Below are positions 34,261-46,571 of a DNA stretch of 64,000 nucleotides, one piece after another (within the stretch, counting starts at the first letter, position 1; every line of letters starts with the position of its first letter). Made by a program: the position numbers and the translations under genes. Below the pieces are notes generated by a model, which worked only from the letters and a program-made list of their open reading frames with translations, did not search any database and was not told the origin of the DNA. The stretch is from Oscarella lobularis (Eukaryota; Porifera; Homoscleromorpha; Homosclerophorida; Oscarellidae), in the NCBI RefSeq assembly GCF_947507565.1, contig NC_089183.1:2852001-2916000 (forward strand), written 5' to 3'.

Positions 34261-36232
34261 TAGATCTACGTCACTCGTAATGAGTCTTACCTAAATTTAT
34301 TTTATACAAAGAAAACGTGGCATGCATTCGTTCAAAAACATGCAAACTCCTCGTTCGATGTTCGGTTTCTTCGCGTTTTTTCGTCTCCCAAGCCCCTCTT
34401 GCCGCGTTTCCATCTAAAAAAAAGAGAAAATTAGTCTCTGCCAAATAATCGTTGTACGTACCTTTTTGTTGCGTCCGTATTAGCGCTATCCAGGCTACAC
34501 CGCGTGGAGGTTCGGACGCTTCGTAGCCCAGGGAAGTCTTCGCAAAGCGATGACTCCCTTCCAAAAAGTTTCGGGTGAGTTGCGACTTCATCAGCCCCCC
34601 CATTCAGTATCCGCCTGGACGAGTAGTCGGTCCCTAATACCGAGTCCCCCGGCGCGACGATACCTGACCACATTGGTAAGCGCAAGGCTAAGAACCAGGG
34701 CTTTGGGGTTGGAGAACGGCCGACCACTGTTTGTAGAGGCCGACAAGAAAGACAGTGCAATGCCGAAATTGACTTCACCTGAGCCGGATCATCGTCGGTC
34801 TAATCGTGCCATCGGGTGAGACAAGTGCCGGCAACCAGGCCATAATGAACACCCCCTCCAAGCCGTAACCGCTCGAGCCTAGCGCAGTTCGTGCTTGTTG
34901 GCAACAATAAGACCTAAGCGATCGTTTTGCCCAGTGCGCGTACCGAGGCCGAAGCCCCCCTTCGCCCTGCCTACGGGCTCCGGCACGGATTATCCGTGGG
35001 CCACGCTGATCCGCCAATCCAGACTTGCCTTTTGCCTTCCCCCGAGCCGGTCCGTTCAAGGACGAGACGCAGCGAACCGCGAAACATCCACCCTCAGCCG
35101 CAACTGAAGGAAATCGGTTGTGCGCTTCGCTTTTGAACAGCGTAGCCCCACCCAGCGCGCTCATTGGTCCGTTGGAGTCACGTGGGGCTCATCCAGCGCT
35201 CTGATTTGTTCCACCGAATAGGCGTGAATTTGTAAACCGGTTTTGAATACCGGTTTGACTAATGATTCGTCAGCAAATTTATTTTTGGCTATGATATGAT
35301 GCAAGATTTCACGCTTCGAGACAAGATGGCGGAAGAAAAAAACGTGGCCGAACTAAGCGACGACCTTTTAGTTACGTCTTTCTCTTTCTTTCCCTGCTTT
35401 CGCAGCTCATTTTTGCACTCGCGCAAAAAAGTTCGTTAGCGCGCTTTCTCTTCGTTCAAGATCCGGCGATTCGTCGATTCGACGGCGAAAAACTGCTGAA
35501 GGAAGCGCCGTGTACCCGCCGCAACTCTTCGTCCAGCTTTTTCCTCCTCGCTGATGTCCTTACCGAGCCACACAAGGCAGTTTTCAGTTGCGAAGTTGCC
35601 TCATGGAAGACTCCGATCGTTATCGGCGACTATCGCGACTTCAGCTCGTTTTCTAACCTTCTAACGAACAAAGAAAGAACTGGAAAAGGCACTCGGGCAG
35701 AATTGCTGCCGTTAGAACCATTTGGCCACCATGCAAAACGCGTATTTTGTCACTCCAAGGGCAAGGGTCCGCCATGTTTGAATTCCTTTCTCGCGAGGCT
35801 CATTTCTTACACTAGGTGTCTTTTTCACGTCTCTAGTAGCGAGATGTGGAATTTTTCTTCGAAAAGGTGTTTTCTAGCCTCAGGATTAAATAACCCGATA
35901 GCCAATTTCCTGAGAAAATCATGGAATTTATTCTCTGTGCGTTCGTAGCCTCGGTCGACACGGTCCTCAATTTTTTGGTGCAAACTATCGTTATACAGTA
36001 GAGGGTATTTACTGCTCGAAGTGCTGCTTTGACACCTAGTGAGGCTTTTCTTTTCCTTTGGCCTACGTTTCAACGATGTCTCGTCGTACTCACATCCATC
36101 CAATTCTCATATAAAACAAGGAACAGTTGAAGAAGGTAGTAGGCACAATATCTAATGGAATTCAGCTACGCAACGTAACGTAATAGACCAAGCACGCACA
36201 CACACGCTATAAAGTCACAACCGTGTTCCAGT
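34261..36232. other. GC-rich stretch of unknown nature between GSTO 1 and GSTO 2
   Basis: From about 34480 to 35160 the DNA is GC-rich, with few stops in several frames on both strands, and resembles no protein or RNA I know. From 35326 a possible start ATGGCGG followed by a very short intron (35371-35405) leads to a plus-strand frame open for 181 codons to 35948; opposite it a minus frame spans 36103-35825. Neither product has a recognisable domain and they cannot both be right. A transposon or retroelement remnant, a structured RNA gene or an orphan gene are all possible. Confidence 0.35.
35326..35948 (+). CDS. Possible orphan gene, function unknown
   Basis: Tentative model: exon 35326-35370, a 35-nt intron, exon 35406-35948 (about 195 aa). 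The start context AAGATGGCGG is a good eukaryotic one, and an open frame of 181 codons is unlikely by chance at this base composition. Against it: the intron is shorter than any other in the window, part of the region is also open on the minus strand, and no domain, signal peptide or membrane segment is seen. Residues around 50-110 (FLLADVLTEPHKAVF, IVIGDYRDF) look protein-like; the last third does not. Confidence 0.3.
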
Positions 36233-37178
36233 CTAAGCAGCATATATGGGATTCTTGGAATGGTAGTTGTAGTCCGGCTTGTTTTCCATATATGTCTTTC
36301 GAACGTGATGATGATCATCGGGCGGATGAATCAGCTCCTTGATCCCATCCGTATTCTTCATCGTCTTGATATAGCTGATCAGATTGGGGAAACGATCGGC
36401 GGGTAGAGGAGTCTTCGCCGTGGCGTCGATGCGCTCCAAAAACGGCCAAACGTGAATGTCGACGGCGTCGAGTTGTTTGCCACCGAAGTAGGGCCCCCCA
36501 ATTAGTTTGAGCGGACCTTCGGCAAATTTATCGAGGGCAGTGAGCAAATTGCTCAAATTTTCCTCTGAGGGCTCTCTCACATTCTTGTACATAAGAGGAA
36601 CAACCTATAGATATACATATTATAAAGGTATTGTTCTCGTTGCTGATTGGGTCTTGGATTTTGCGAGCATGCGCTACTGTGAGCCAATCAGGAGAGACGT
36701 CCCCACGCACCTTGTTGGAAAAGTTGATTATCACGATGCGTCCTTTCGCGCGTTCGAACGGATCCGCCGGATAGAGCTTCACGCCGTCGGGAAACACCGC
36801 GTCGATGTATTCTAAGAAAAAAAACAACGGGCGAGCCTCCATCTCGAAAGGGGGCCCCCTTTCTTGCAGAACTCACCGACAGTCACGTCCGATTCGTACA
36901 TGACCTTCCCGTCGTGCAGGAGAACGGGAACCTGACCGTTCGGATTAGCATCGGTAAGAAACTTGGGCTTCTCCTTGAGATTGCAATTGATGACGTCGAA
37001 GGGGACTCCCTTCACGGAGAGAGCCAAACGCGTCCTCTAGAAAATCGCTTATAGTCGAGCGAGAGCCGGTTTAGAAGTAGTCTACCTGAGCGTAGGGACA
37101 ATACTCCATACTGTACACTCGTACGTGAACCCCATCGGGGATAGGCGGCGGATTTCCGTGCAGTTCTTCGGTAGACAT
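36233..37178 (-). CDS. GSTO: Omega-class glutathione transferase 2
   Basis: Exons on the minus strand are 37178-37086, 37036-36877, 36811-36711 and 36604-36233 (241 aa). Exons 2 and 3 are 160 and 101 nt, the same as in the neighbours. The active site reads MEYCPYAQ (Cys 27), followed by RTRLALSVKGVPFDVINC. The C-terminal domain has GGPYFGGKQLDAVDIHVWPFLERIDA. It is closer to GSTO 3 than to GSTO 1, by CPYAQ and the MS..LHG start. It lacks the extra Val-Gly-Gly-Phe found in GSTO 1 after ERIDA. The predicted cytosolic thiol-transferase role is from the family. Confidence 0.92.
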
Positions 37179-37256
37179 GAGGATAGAGCCCAAGTTCTCC
37201 GCGTCTGTGAACGTGAAGCGAGATCGCACCTAATATAGAGTGCACGCGGGGGATGA

Positions 37257-37263
37257 TGAGTCA
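37257..37263 (+). promoter_or_regulatory. TGAGTCA element upstream of GSTO 2
   Basis: TGAGTCA followed by cgattgagcacgtg, an arrangement nearly identical to that upstream of GSTO 3 (cgcattgagcacgtg). It combines an AP-1/Maf-type core with a CACGTG E-box 9-10 bp away, about 80 bp before the start codon. Confidence 0.5.
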
Positions 37264-37559
37264 CGATTGAGCACGTGCCACGTTACAGCTCATCGTGATG
37301 AATCATAGGAGGAGCCTTTTTCTAGACGTGTCATCCACTAAAATATTAATTAATTAAATACGGTGCGCACCGGAAACGTGCAGCCGGAAGCGCGGAAACG
37401 CGACTCACCTTCCTTCTCTGAGCCTCCCCAGAACGCTCTGCAGTTAAAACGATCGATTCACAATGAACTAATACACTTTATTCCTCCTGATATAACTGAA
37501 CTCAGCCACGCAAACAGACCAAGCACGCGCAACAGTTTCATTTGCACAATCAAATCACT

Positions 37560-38490
37560 CTAAGCAGCATAAATGGGATGCTTGGAATGGTAGTTGTAGT
37601 CAAGCCTGCCAGATTCGACGTAGTGAAAGTGATCTTCAGGCGAATGAATCAGCTCTTTGATCCCAGCCGTATTCTCCATTGTCTTCATGTGGCCAATCAG
37701 AGCGGGAAAACGATCAGCGGGTAGCGGGTTCTTTGACATGGTTTGAATGCGCTCGAAAAATGGCCAAAACTGAATGTCGGCGGCGTTGACTTCTTTTCCG
37801 CCAAAGTAGGGCCCACCAGTTAGTTTGAGTGGATTTTCAACATACTTTTCGAGCGCAGTGAGCAAGTTGGCCCAATTTTCCTCCGAGGGCTGCATCGCAG
37901 CCTTGCCCATAGCGGGAATAACCTAGGGATAAATTAAGATATAAGATCTTAGATTTTGTAAGCATGCGCAATTGCTATAATTCGTGAGCCAATCAGAGAC
38001 TTCCCCCTCACGCACCTTGTTGGAAAAGTCGATTATCGTCATGCGTACTTTCGCCCGTTCGAAGGGATCCGCCGGATAGAGCTTCACGCCGTCGGGAAAC
38101 GCCGCGTCGACGTATTCTAGAAAAAAACAACGGCTCGATCGAAAAGGGGGGCCCCCCCCGGCCTTTGTTGCAAAACTCACCGACAGTCACTTCCGATTCG
38201 TGCACGACGTTACCGTCGTGCAAGAGAACGGGAACTTGACCGTTCGGATTCGCATCGGTAAGAAACTTGGGCTTTTTCTGGAGATCGCAATTGATGACGT
38301 CGAAGGGGACTCCCTTCACGGAGAGAGCCAATCGCGCTCTCTAGAACACCGCACATAGTCAAGCAAAAAAATCCAATCCCGCTTAGAGAGGATGTACCTG
38401 AGCGTAGGGACAATACTCCATACTGTAAACTCGCACGGGAACCCCATCGGGGATAGGCGGCGGATCTCCGTGCAGTACTTCGGCAGACAT
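37560..38490 (-). CDS. GSTO: Omega-class glutathione transferase 3
   Basis: Exons on the minus strand are 38490-38398, 38340-38181, 38116-38016 and 37922-37560 (238 aa). The same active site MEYCPYAQ with Cys 27 is present, and NPNGQVPVLLHDGNVVHES. It is the shortest of the three: the segment before the final HPIYAA lacks a few residues after the SPEDHFH block. The spacing to GSTO 2 is only about 380 bp. High identity in exons 2-3, and the shared promoter elements, indicate that GSTO 2 and 3 arose by the latest duplication. Confidence 0.92.
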
Positions 38491-38557
38491 TAGGTTAGAG
38501 GATAGTTACTTAGAGGATAGTACCCAAGCTCTCTGTGTGATCGCACCACGAAAAGAA

Positions 38558-38564
38558 TGAGTCA
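38558..38564 (+). promoter_or_regulatory. TGAGTCA element upstream of GSTO 3
   Basis: Same composite as at 37257: TGAGTCA, then a CACGTG E-box (tgagcacgtgac), about 68 bp upstream of the start codon. It lies between this gene and the 3' end of adenosine kinase, so it sits in the 187 bp separating the two genes. Confidence 0.5.
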
Positions 38565-38677
38565 CGCATTGAGCACGTGACAGACTACAGCTCATTGTGT
38601 TTAGTGCGTCATTCCACCCGGAGTGCCTTTAATATTTTTTTTGACTTTCAACAATGGGTGCACACAGCTCTAATCGT

Positions 38678-40214
<1,537 letters not shown>

Positions 40215-40396
40215 GGTTTGGTAAAATCACGTGATACGCCTGCGTACATATGGTCCTAATCCGACATTGATTCGGAAAAATTAATTCGCGAAACGAAATG
40301 ACGTTTTTTTATTCAGCTACAGCAGAACAGGGTCGCGGTCGAAGTAAACTAGCATCACATGCAGCAGCAGCATTGTCAAGTTTACGCTTTTCACCT

Positions 40397-40921
40397 TCAT
40401 TTCTTTGTCTCTATTACACCGGCGCCCTTCCACCAGTTACAGTGTCTGTATGCGTAACACCGGCCGGTGTCAACCTTTATTCCTTTGTAATAAATGTAGC
40501 ATCCGTACTCATAGCTGAGACCACACGTTCCTCCCAATTTAGCGCAGCTAAGGAACGGAAACGGAATTGAAACGTCGAATTTGTCTAAGAAATCACTCAG
40601 GTCAATAGTGGGAATGTCAATTAGATCAGGAAGGTCGAGGGACGGTAGCGAAGGCAACGGAATGTCTTTAGGCACTCCAAGGGCGTCCAGTGCCTTACTT
40701 ATCACCCAATCTGCCCAGTCGGTAAAATAGTCAATTGCCTTCAGTATGTCCTTGGCGCTGTACCCGAAAGCAATGTTCGTTTTGAGTGCCTTGACGAATC
40801 CATTCAGCATATCCTTGATGGGATCGAACCCGTCGAGAACGTCGCCTATAGCGGCGTTCAGCGTGTCTAAGAACGACTTAGACGGGTTGACAATGCCTTG
40901 AATTTTCACTTTGGACTGAGC
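40397..40921 (-). CDS. Unidentified ORF with cysteine-rich end (5' exon missing)
   Basis: A minus-strand frame of about 170 residues ends at 40397 but opens without an ATG, after a likely acceptor (gctcag near 40922-40927), so an upstream exon is missing. The protein starts with amphipathic helices (about 90 residues) and continues with a Pro/Leu/Asp repeat (PLPSLPSLDLPDLIDIP). It ends with five cysteines in 33 residues (CAKLGGTCGLSYEYGCY... then C..C) and WWKG. This looks like a secreted protein with a disulfide-bonded tail, but no signal peptide is visible in the part found. I recognise no family. Confidence 0.5.
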   Translation of the reverse strand, partial: AQSKVKIQGIVNPSKSFLDTLNAAIGDVLDGFDPIKDMLNGFVKALKTNIAFGYSAKDILKAIDYFTDWADWVISKALDALGVPKDIPLPSLPSLDLPDLIDIPTIDLSDFLDKFDVSIPFPFLSCAKLGGTCGLSYEYGCYIYYKGIKVDTGRCYAYRHCNWWKGAGVIETKK

Positions 40922-40927
40922 CGGTCG

Positions 40928-43064
40928 GAACGGGCTCTAGCTAAAAGTACTCGCCGGTATCATCGTCTTAGCACCGCCGACCAACCATGAAGCCTGAGAA
41001 TTATAAAGAAGTTTGGTATAGGAGCTATTGAATCTAAAATCATTGTTATTGAAAGCGGTATGTCAAGAACGTTCTTTCCGGATAGCGACAAGCATGCCTA
41101 CAGTAGAGAGGTCAGAAAGGTCGAAGTCCGAAGTTCGAGTCCGCGAGTCCGCGAGTTCACGAATGCGTCGTTTTGCATGCCAGCGGAGTTCACGGCGTTT
41201 AATTCATCGCTGCGATTTTGATACGCACATGTTGCAGGTGAAACACGATTCCTTGTTCGGTTTTTGTCTCCAGCGGCGTCGAATTCGCGTAAACGAGCTA
41301 CATGTAACGCGCGCACTATTTGAATCGTAACGCGCGAAATTCTAAGACCTTAAAAACCCACTGTTCCTTGATCTAGGCATTGGATGGGCACACAGGGACA
41401 TCTAGGCGGTGTTTCAAAAGGTGGGGAAACCAAACAGAACAAGCGACACTGCAGCAGGGCGGCTGCATTCGAAAAAGTTTAAAATCGTGATATCATCCCG
41501 CGCGTCTACTTCACTCTACTCCATCAATTACGCGCAATGCTTTTTTTCTGGTTTTACCGCATTACTGCCTACGCCACAGTACATTCGTAGAAGTAGAGAC
41601 ATACGGGACATGCGAAGAAAAAGATAAACAAGCGTTCCTGCCAAGAAAAGCCCAGTCAACAGATACGAATCGTTCTCGCAGCGACATTGACTCACACAAC
41701 GACTCGATCCTAATCGCTCTCGCAAGGCACAGCCACGTTGCTCAAGCGCTCGACGAATTTCTACGCCTCCACGCGCTTCCACTCGATCGACACTGCTCAA
41801 CGAGCCTCTGCGCCGTCGACACAGGCTCACACAGCCATCTGGCAGAGCCCATTTCTATTCGATCGACGCAACGACGTCGTTCGGTGCGCGGTAGACACAG
41901 CCACGTCGTTCAGCGCATTTCTACGCAGCCACATCGCTCGACGTGTGATCCTACACAGTAGCACACAGCCTCATCCACTTATATCTATATTGCGTATTTT
42001 AGGAACGAGAGACGATCGAGAAACGCCGTCTTGAGCGATCGAAAATTCTTGCCGTATTTCCAGCGGACTTCGTTGAAAATTGCGAAGAGACAATCGTCAT
42101 ATTTTCCCCTAAATTTTTTAATTGAAAGTCAAACTGTTCTATTTCTAATCTTCGTTGTAGATTCTTTCACGTGCACTAATGGGACCAATGGACGAGCAGG
42201 TAAGCCCGCTGAAGGTAAAGCTGCTCGTCGTAATTTCTTTTGCATAGGAGTTGGGGGTCCTGAGCAAGACCCCGTCGTCAAAAACTGCTCCAACGGGGTC
42301 CTGAGCAAGACCCCGTCATCAAAAACTGCTCCAACGGGGTCCTGAGCAAGACCCCGTCATCAAAAACTGCTCGCGCTTTGTAAGGGGAGGGACGTTCATT
42401 TTATTTAATAAAATTGAAAAAATTGCACAGAGTGTCCCCTCGCGTTTTCGTGCACGGGCAGTTTCGACGGGGTCTTGCCCAGGACCCCTTCGAGGCAGTT
42501 TTTTTGGCGGGGTCTTGCCCGGGACCCCGCGGGAGCAGTTTTTGAATAAAAGGGGTCGTGCTCAGGACCCCAAATCCCTAAGATGAAGAATTCAGCTTGG
42601 TTAGAGCATAGAATACACGTACCTTTTATCCTGATTTTCAATGAAGACATGGAGAACACGTAGAAGTCAAGATATTCAGCCCATTCTCTTGCATAACCAT
42701 TATACTGTCTATCTAAGGCTCTAGTGTGCTAGAACGAGACAATGCTGTTGGACGCGTGAAATAGATATATACGTATATAAGCAAGTCACTGTACCTGCTT
42801 TTCTTTGGGACTTGAAACGTGAACAGAGCGCCATCTCATGGGAGAGGAAATCATTTCACTGGTCGATCAACCTAATGAGAACTAAAACAGACAAATCAAT
42901 ATATCGTGCTTACGACCATATCAACTGCACCCAAAAGTATATCTACTATCATCAGCTATAGAAACGAGGGCTCGTATACGGGGAGCCTGTCGATAAATTG
43001 CAGCTCACGTGCAAAGGACGCAACGTTCGTTTCACCGTACTCACCGTACTCCTCGTAGCAAAGC
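40928..43064. other. Long intergenic region before BTB gene 1
   Basis: Over 2 kb with no convincing gene. Contents: a degenerate tandem repeat of about 30 bp around cacagccacgtcgttcagcgcatttctacgc between 41720 and 41970, a short possible exon at about 42162-42200 (between ttgtag and gtaagc) without partners, and the GGGGTC hairpin array at 42254-42571. The upstream exon of the 40397 ORF should lie near 41000. Confidence 0.4.
42254..42571. repeat. GGGGTC...GACCCC hairpin array in both orientations
   Basis: Three 41-bp direct units (ggggtcctgagcaagacccc plus gtcatcaaaaactgctccaac) start at 42254, 42295 and 42336. Three related units in opposite orientation begin at 42469, 42509 and 42552 (for example ggggtcttgcccaggacccc). 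Each core is itself an inverted repeat (GGGGTC/GACCCC with an 8-bp loop). The two arms are separated by about 95 bp. It looks like a foldback or MITE-like element. Confidence 0.85.
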
Positions 43065-43890
43065 ATGAGTGATTCTGAATCTGATCCGAATTCCATTTCT
43101 TTCCCCGACTTTGAGAAACCGTGGAAGAACAGCGACGTTACATTGACTGTAGAAGATCGCGTATTTCACGTTCATCAGAGTGTGCTAGGGGTGGCGTCAC
43201 CTTTCTTCGAAGCTCTTTTCTCTGACGCCAAATTCGTCGAAGGCAAGACGAAGACGGCGACATTAAACGACAAAAAGGCTTCTGACGTGCTCGACCTGCT
43301 TCAGGTTTTGTATCCTCCCCACAAGGATCTCACTGGTAAGTGTAAAACAGGTATGTACAGTTGATTGATCTCCCCTATTCATAGAGAACTTGATTGACAA
43401 GATCTTACCTCTGGCTGACGAGTTTCTCATGGAAGGAACAAAAAGAGCGTGCGAGAAACATTTGCTTACCCGCAGCACATTTGATCTCAGGTTGATTGTC
43501 TTGGCTGAGACCTACAAACTGCTTCGCTTGAAGAAATCCGCGGTGAAGTACGTATGGAAACACCTTTCGTTCCCTGAAATTCTAGACAACGAAATCTTTA
43601 AAACGATGGAGGCATCAACTAGAAGCGAGATACTTGAAAAGCGAATTCGAGATTTTTTTGATCGCCTTCCGGATGATGTCGGTAAGCTTCTTTCCGAGTG
43701 CCCAGAGATAAAGTCCCGGTCAAATTCCACAATGGGTGATGATGAACGCCGTGACGTAGCAGTACGACAATTCACCAAAGGTTTGGCTAAACGGTGTAAA
43801 CTAAAAAAATATGGCTGGGAGAGTACTTTTCCTTATTTGGGATATAAATCTCAAAGTACATATGTGCCAATAAAAGTAGATCCCTGGTAG
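43065..43890 (+). CDS. BTB-domain protein 1
   Basis: Exons are 43065-43335 and 43385-43890 (258 aa, phase 1 intron with a canonical GTAAGT donor). Residues 15-95 are a BTB/POZ domain (DVTLTVEDRVFHVHQSVLGVASPFFEALF) of the kind common in BTB-MATH proteins of invertebrates. No MATH or Kelch part follows; after the BTB the second exon is helical, possibly BACK-like, for about 90 residues, then low in similarity to its paralog. BTB proteins of this size usually act as dimers, often as substrate adaptors for cullin-3 ubiquitin ligases; that role is inferred. Its paralog with the same intron lies at 50087. Confidence 0.85.
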
Positions 43891-44719
43891 CACAAGAAAC
43901 TCTCTAAGGCGCAAATTAGCGCAAAAGACAAAACTGTTTTCTTATTGTCGTTTTTTTATCAATATAGACCAAGCGTCTGCGTTTCCCAAAACAATAAATA
44001 ATTAGTAAAAATGCGTCCTTAGGACAATTTACTTTTTGAACTAGATCGGGTATTGAATAATTGATCAGAAGTTGATCAAGCTTTGATGTCTTTCTAATCG
44101 TAAGCAGTGTTGGTATACAGTCTCCAGCGTCTATATATGCCACAACTATTAGGTACAGGAGACTTTCTACAAGTTCCATGCAGCGTGGCGTCGCCTTTCT
44201 GGGGCCTCACCCACGCCATTACAACAAAAAGATGAAATAAACCTACTTTAGGCAGACGTTTAGTTGCTGCGATGGCCTCCAGAGTCCAGTCTAGTCGAAT
44301 CGAACGAGGGGAGTCTCATTTTCACGCCTTTTTCTTTCTCCGCGGCGTCTTCCGCAGTTAGTCGCGGCTATTTGCCATCACTGCACAGCGACTGCATCGC
44401 CTGAACGTTCGCGTGCAAGCAACGGCTCCCAGGCGACGATTCTTTTACGCGACTTTTATAACGCGCTCCTCTGCCTCGTGCCTTTTAGGCCGTTAGCCAA
44501 ATAGACTAGGTTGCCGAAACGTCGCTAAGTCCGCGGATAACAGGGGCCGCCGCTCCCCGAACCATCTATGAACCCTGCCCCGAACCACGTGCCCGAACCA
44601 GGAGTGGACCGAACCTCATGCCCCGCCTAGTTCGGGGAAAGTCCCATGAGCCAAAATGGGGAAAAGATATCAACGGCGCCCTTCTCCCTCGCGTGTTCAA
44701 TCGTTCTCGTTCTGTCGTG
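43891..44719. other. Spacer between BTB 1 and SEFIR-tetraspanin 1
   Basis: No gene. A minus frame of 87 codons at 43916-44179 shows no domain. The block 44324-44490 is a dispersed repeat that recurs at 49770-49910. Confidence 0.4.
44324..44490 (+). repeat. Dispersed repeat, copy 1 (partner at 49770-49910)
   Basis: The sequence from cgcctttttctttctccgcgg through gtcgcggctatttgccatcactgcac to gcgtgcaagcaacggctccc is repeated at 49770-49910 with small differences. The first copy follows BTB 1 and the second precedes BTB 2, so the pair brackets the two SEFIR-tetraspanin genes. It may be the promoter of the gene downstream of each, or the footprint of the duplication that produced the BTB pair. 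Confidence 0.7.
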
Positions 44720-46571
44720 ATGGAAGCCCTCAAGCCGTCAGTGGTCTTTATTATGTATGTGCACAACCCTGAGTTGCCCGATACAAGCAAGACCAAAAGG
44801 TTGAAGCAGCGAAAGCGTGTTTGGGATATCGCTTTGCAGCTGAGAGCCCACGGTGTTGATGCAATCATCGATCAGTACTACGAATGCGAACGTTATACTC
44901 CAAATTGGTACACTTGGGGTCAGGAGCAAATCAACAGAGCCGATCACGTCGCTTTGGTGTGCACAAAATCTCTAGATGAAATTGTCCGCAATGAAGATCA
45001 AATGTCAGAGAACAGTCTAGGAAAAGGCATTCGAGCAGAACTTCACATGATTTACAGAATGATTTACGATTCGCCAGAAAAGAACAGGAAGAAATTTTTT
45101 ACTATCACGTTTGACCGATCAACAGAATGGATTCCTACGATTCTCCGCTATAACTGCTGGTTCGATTTACGTAAAAAAGACTCATATACGGGGTCCGACA
45201 TAAAAGACATAGCACACTTTGTCAAAGGAGAAATTCGCTCGCCTTCTCCTGCTTTTCGCAAAAAGGTGCAGCCACTACTTCATTCAGACGACCTGACAAA
45301 AGGGTTCCCTATCCTGCTTTATGAAAAAAGACAAGAAAAGGTAGCAGGCATTTGCATTCCTAGAGATAACTTATTAGTGTTTGATGCTTTAGTTGATAAA
45401 AGCAGAAAAAAAATTGTATTCCGAGGTTCGATGCCGTCTTTGGTTGGCAATAATATGCTGGATAGCGGTAATTTTCGTTATGTAAAGGGACTTTAGTAGT
45501 TGTACAAAAACATATTACATGCAAGTACATGTACACGCTACGCGGCAAGGTGACAACGACAACACTTTTTGAATTTAGTCTCAGCCCCAAAGATATATGT
45601 GGATGAGAACTGCGCAAGCAACACTGCATATTCATAAAAGCATAACGTGCGCAATAACTTTGCGAGCATACAGAAACTAGACACTCTTTATGTAGAAATT
45701 ACCTACTAATTGCTAATTGCTAATATGAGCAATTTAGATTGACATCATGACAATTTGCAAGCCTCTTCTCATTTCACAAAATATCACCTACGCCAATTAT
45801 TTGTGTTCCTTCAAAGTGTACCCCTTCATAACGTGGATCTGTCCTCTTCTTTGGATGCTGCTTTCGTTTTGTTTATTTGTGGGTTACTATTGTTATATAT
45901 TTTGGAGAAAAATTTTCATCAAACACACGTGGTTGCGACGGCTTCTGCATTGGACTAACACTGCGGTACATTATCTTTGTCGTAACTAAACTAAACAAAG
46001 ACTGAAATTTCAGATTATCTTCGCTACCTCAAATGCTGCAGTCGTCACAATCTCTTTTGTCTATATAGCAACTTTGTTTTCGGTAACAGCCTGAGTATAG
46101 AACTGTTGCTACAGTCTTAGTAAAAAGATTCTCTAGCACGAACAAATCCAAGGCATCTGCGCCTTGGAAAACGGAATGTCTCTTTGTGGAAACTTTTCAG
46201 CTCAAAGCACTGCAACTGAATACCAAATATTTGCACTGGAAAACTTGCAGAAAGATGTGAGAAAACAGAATTGTGACGTTTTTGATATAATTTTTCAGAT
46301 GAATTGCTGTGGAATTGATAACCCTTTGGACTGGGAAAATTCTACATTTGGCCTGGGGTTATCAACAACTCCAATTGAGAAACGACTTGCCCTCAATAAA
46401 AATGGAAACTTCTCAACGTTCCCTGTGTCGTGTTGCGTAGGCAACGATGAATTTTGCAAGGTGGATTCTCCAAAGGCAAAGCTTGAGGTAGAAGAAAGTC
46501 TAGCAGATTTTTAGCAATAATCAGTATATTTGAAGGGTTGCAAGAAATTCTTGTGGTCTGACGCAAGCTAA
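44720..46571 (+). CDS. SEFIR-tetraspanin fusion protein 1 (fourth helix apparently frameshifted)
   Basis: Exons are 44720-45340, 45393-45467, 45738-45965, 46014-46082, 46137-46256, 46299-46487 and 46536-46571, all phase 0 and matching those of fusion 2. Residues 1-200 are a SEFIR domain: VVFIMYVHN (box 1), DAIIDQYYE, and WGQEQINRADHVALVC (box 2). Helices follow: RLWLAIICWIA (TM1), WICPLLWMLLSFCLFVGYYCYIFW (TM2) and AAVVTISFVYIATLFS (TM3). The large loop has NCCG (residues 373-376), PVSCC and a GC at exon 7, the tetraspanin signature. After GC the frame closes at once, 11 residues into exon 7, while a helix (YDFALLVLSLSM) stands open one base out of frame just downstream. So TM4 is lost or there is a single-base error. 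An upstream in-frame ATG at 44618 exists. Interpretation as one gene rests on the exon-by-exon match with fusion 2. Confidence 0.65.

Noticed and set aside
34430-35164. rRNA or known small RNA in the GC-rich block
   Set aside because: I compared it with remembered 5S, 18S and 28S core motifs and found none; left as unknown.
41120-41160. tRNA-like T-loop motif (gttcgagtcc)
   Set aside because: No matching A-box, anticodon arm or acceptor stem can be folded around it. No convincing tRNA was found anywhere in the window.
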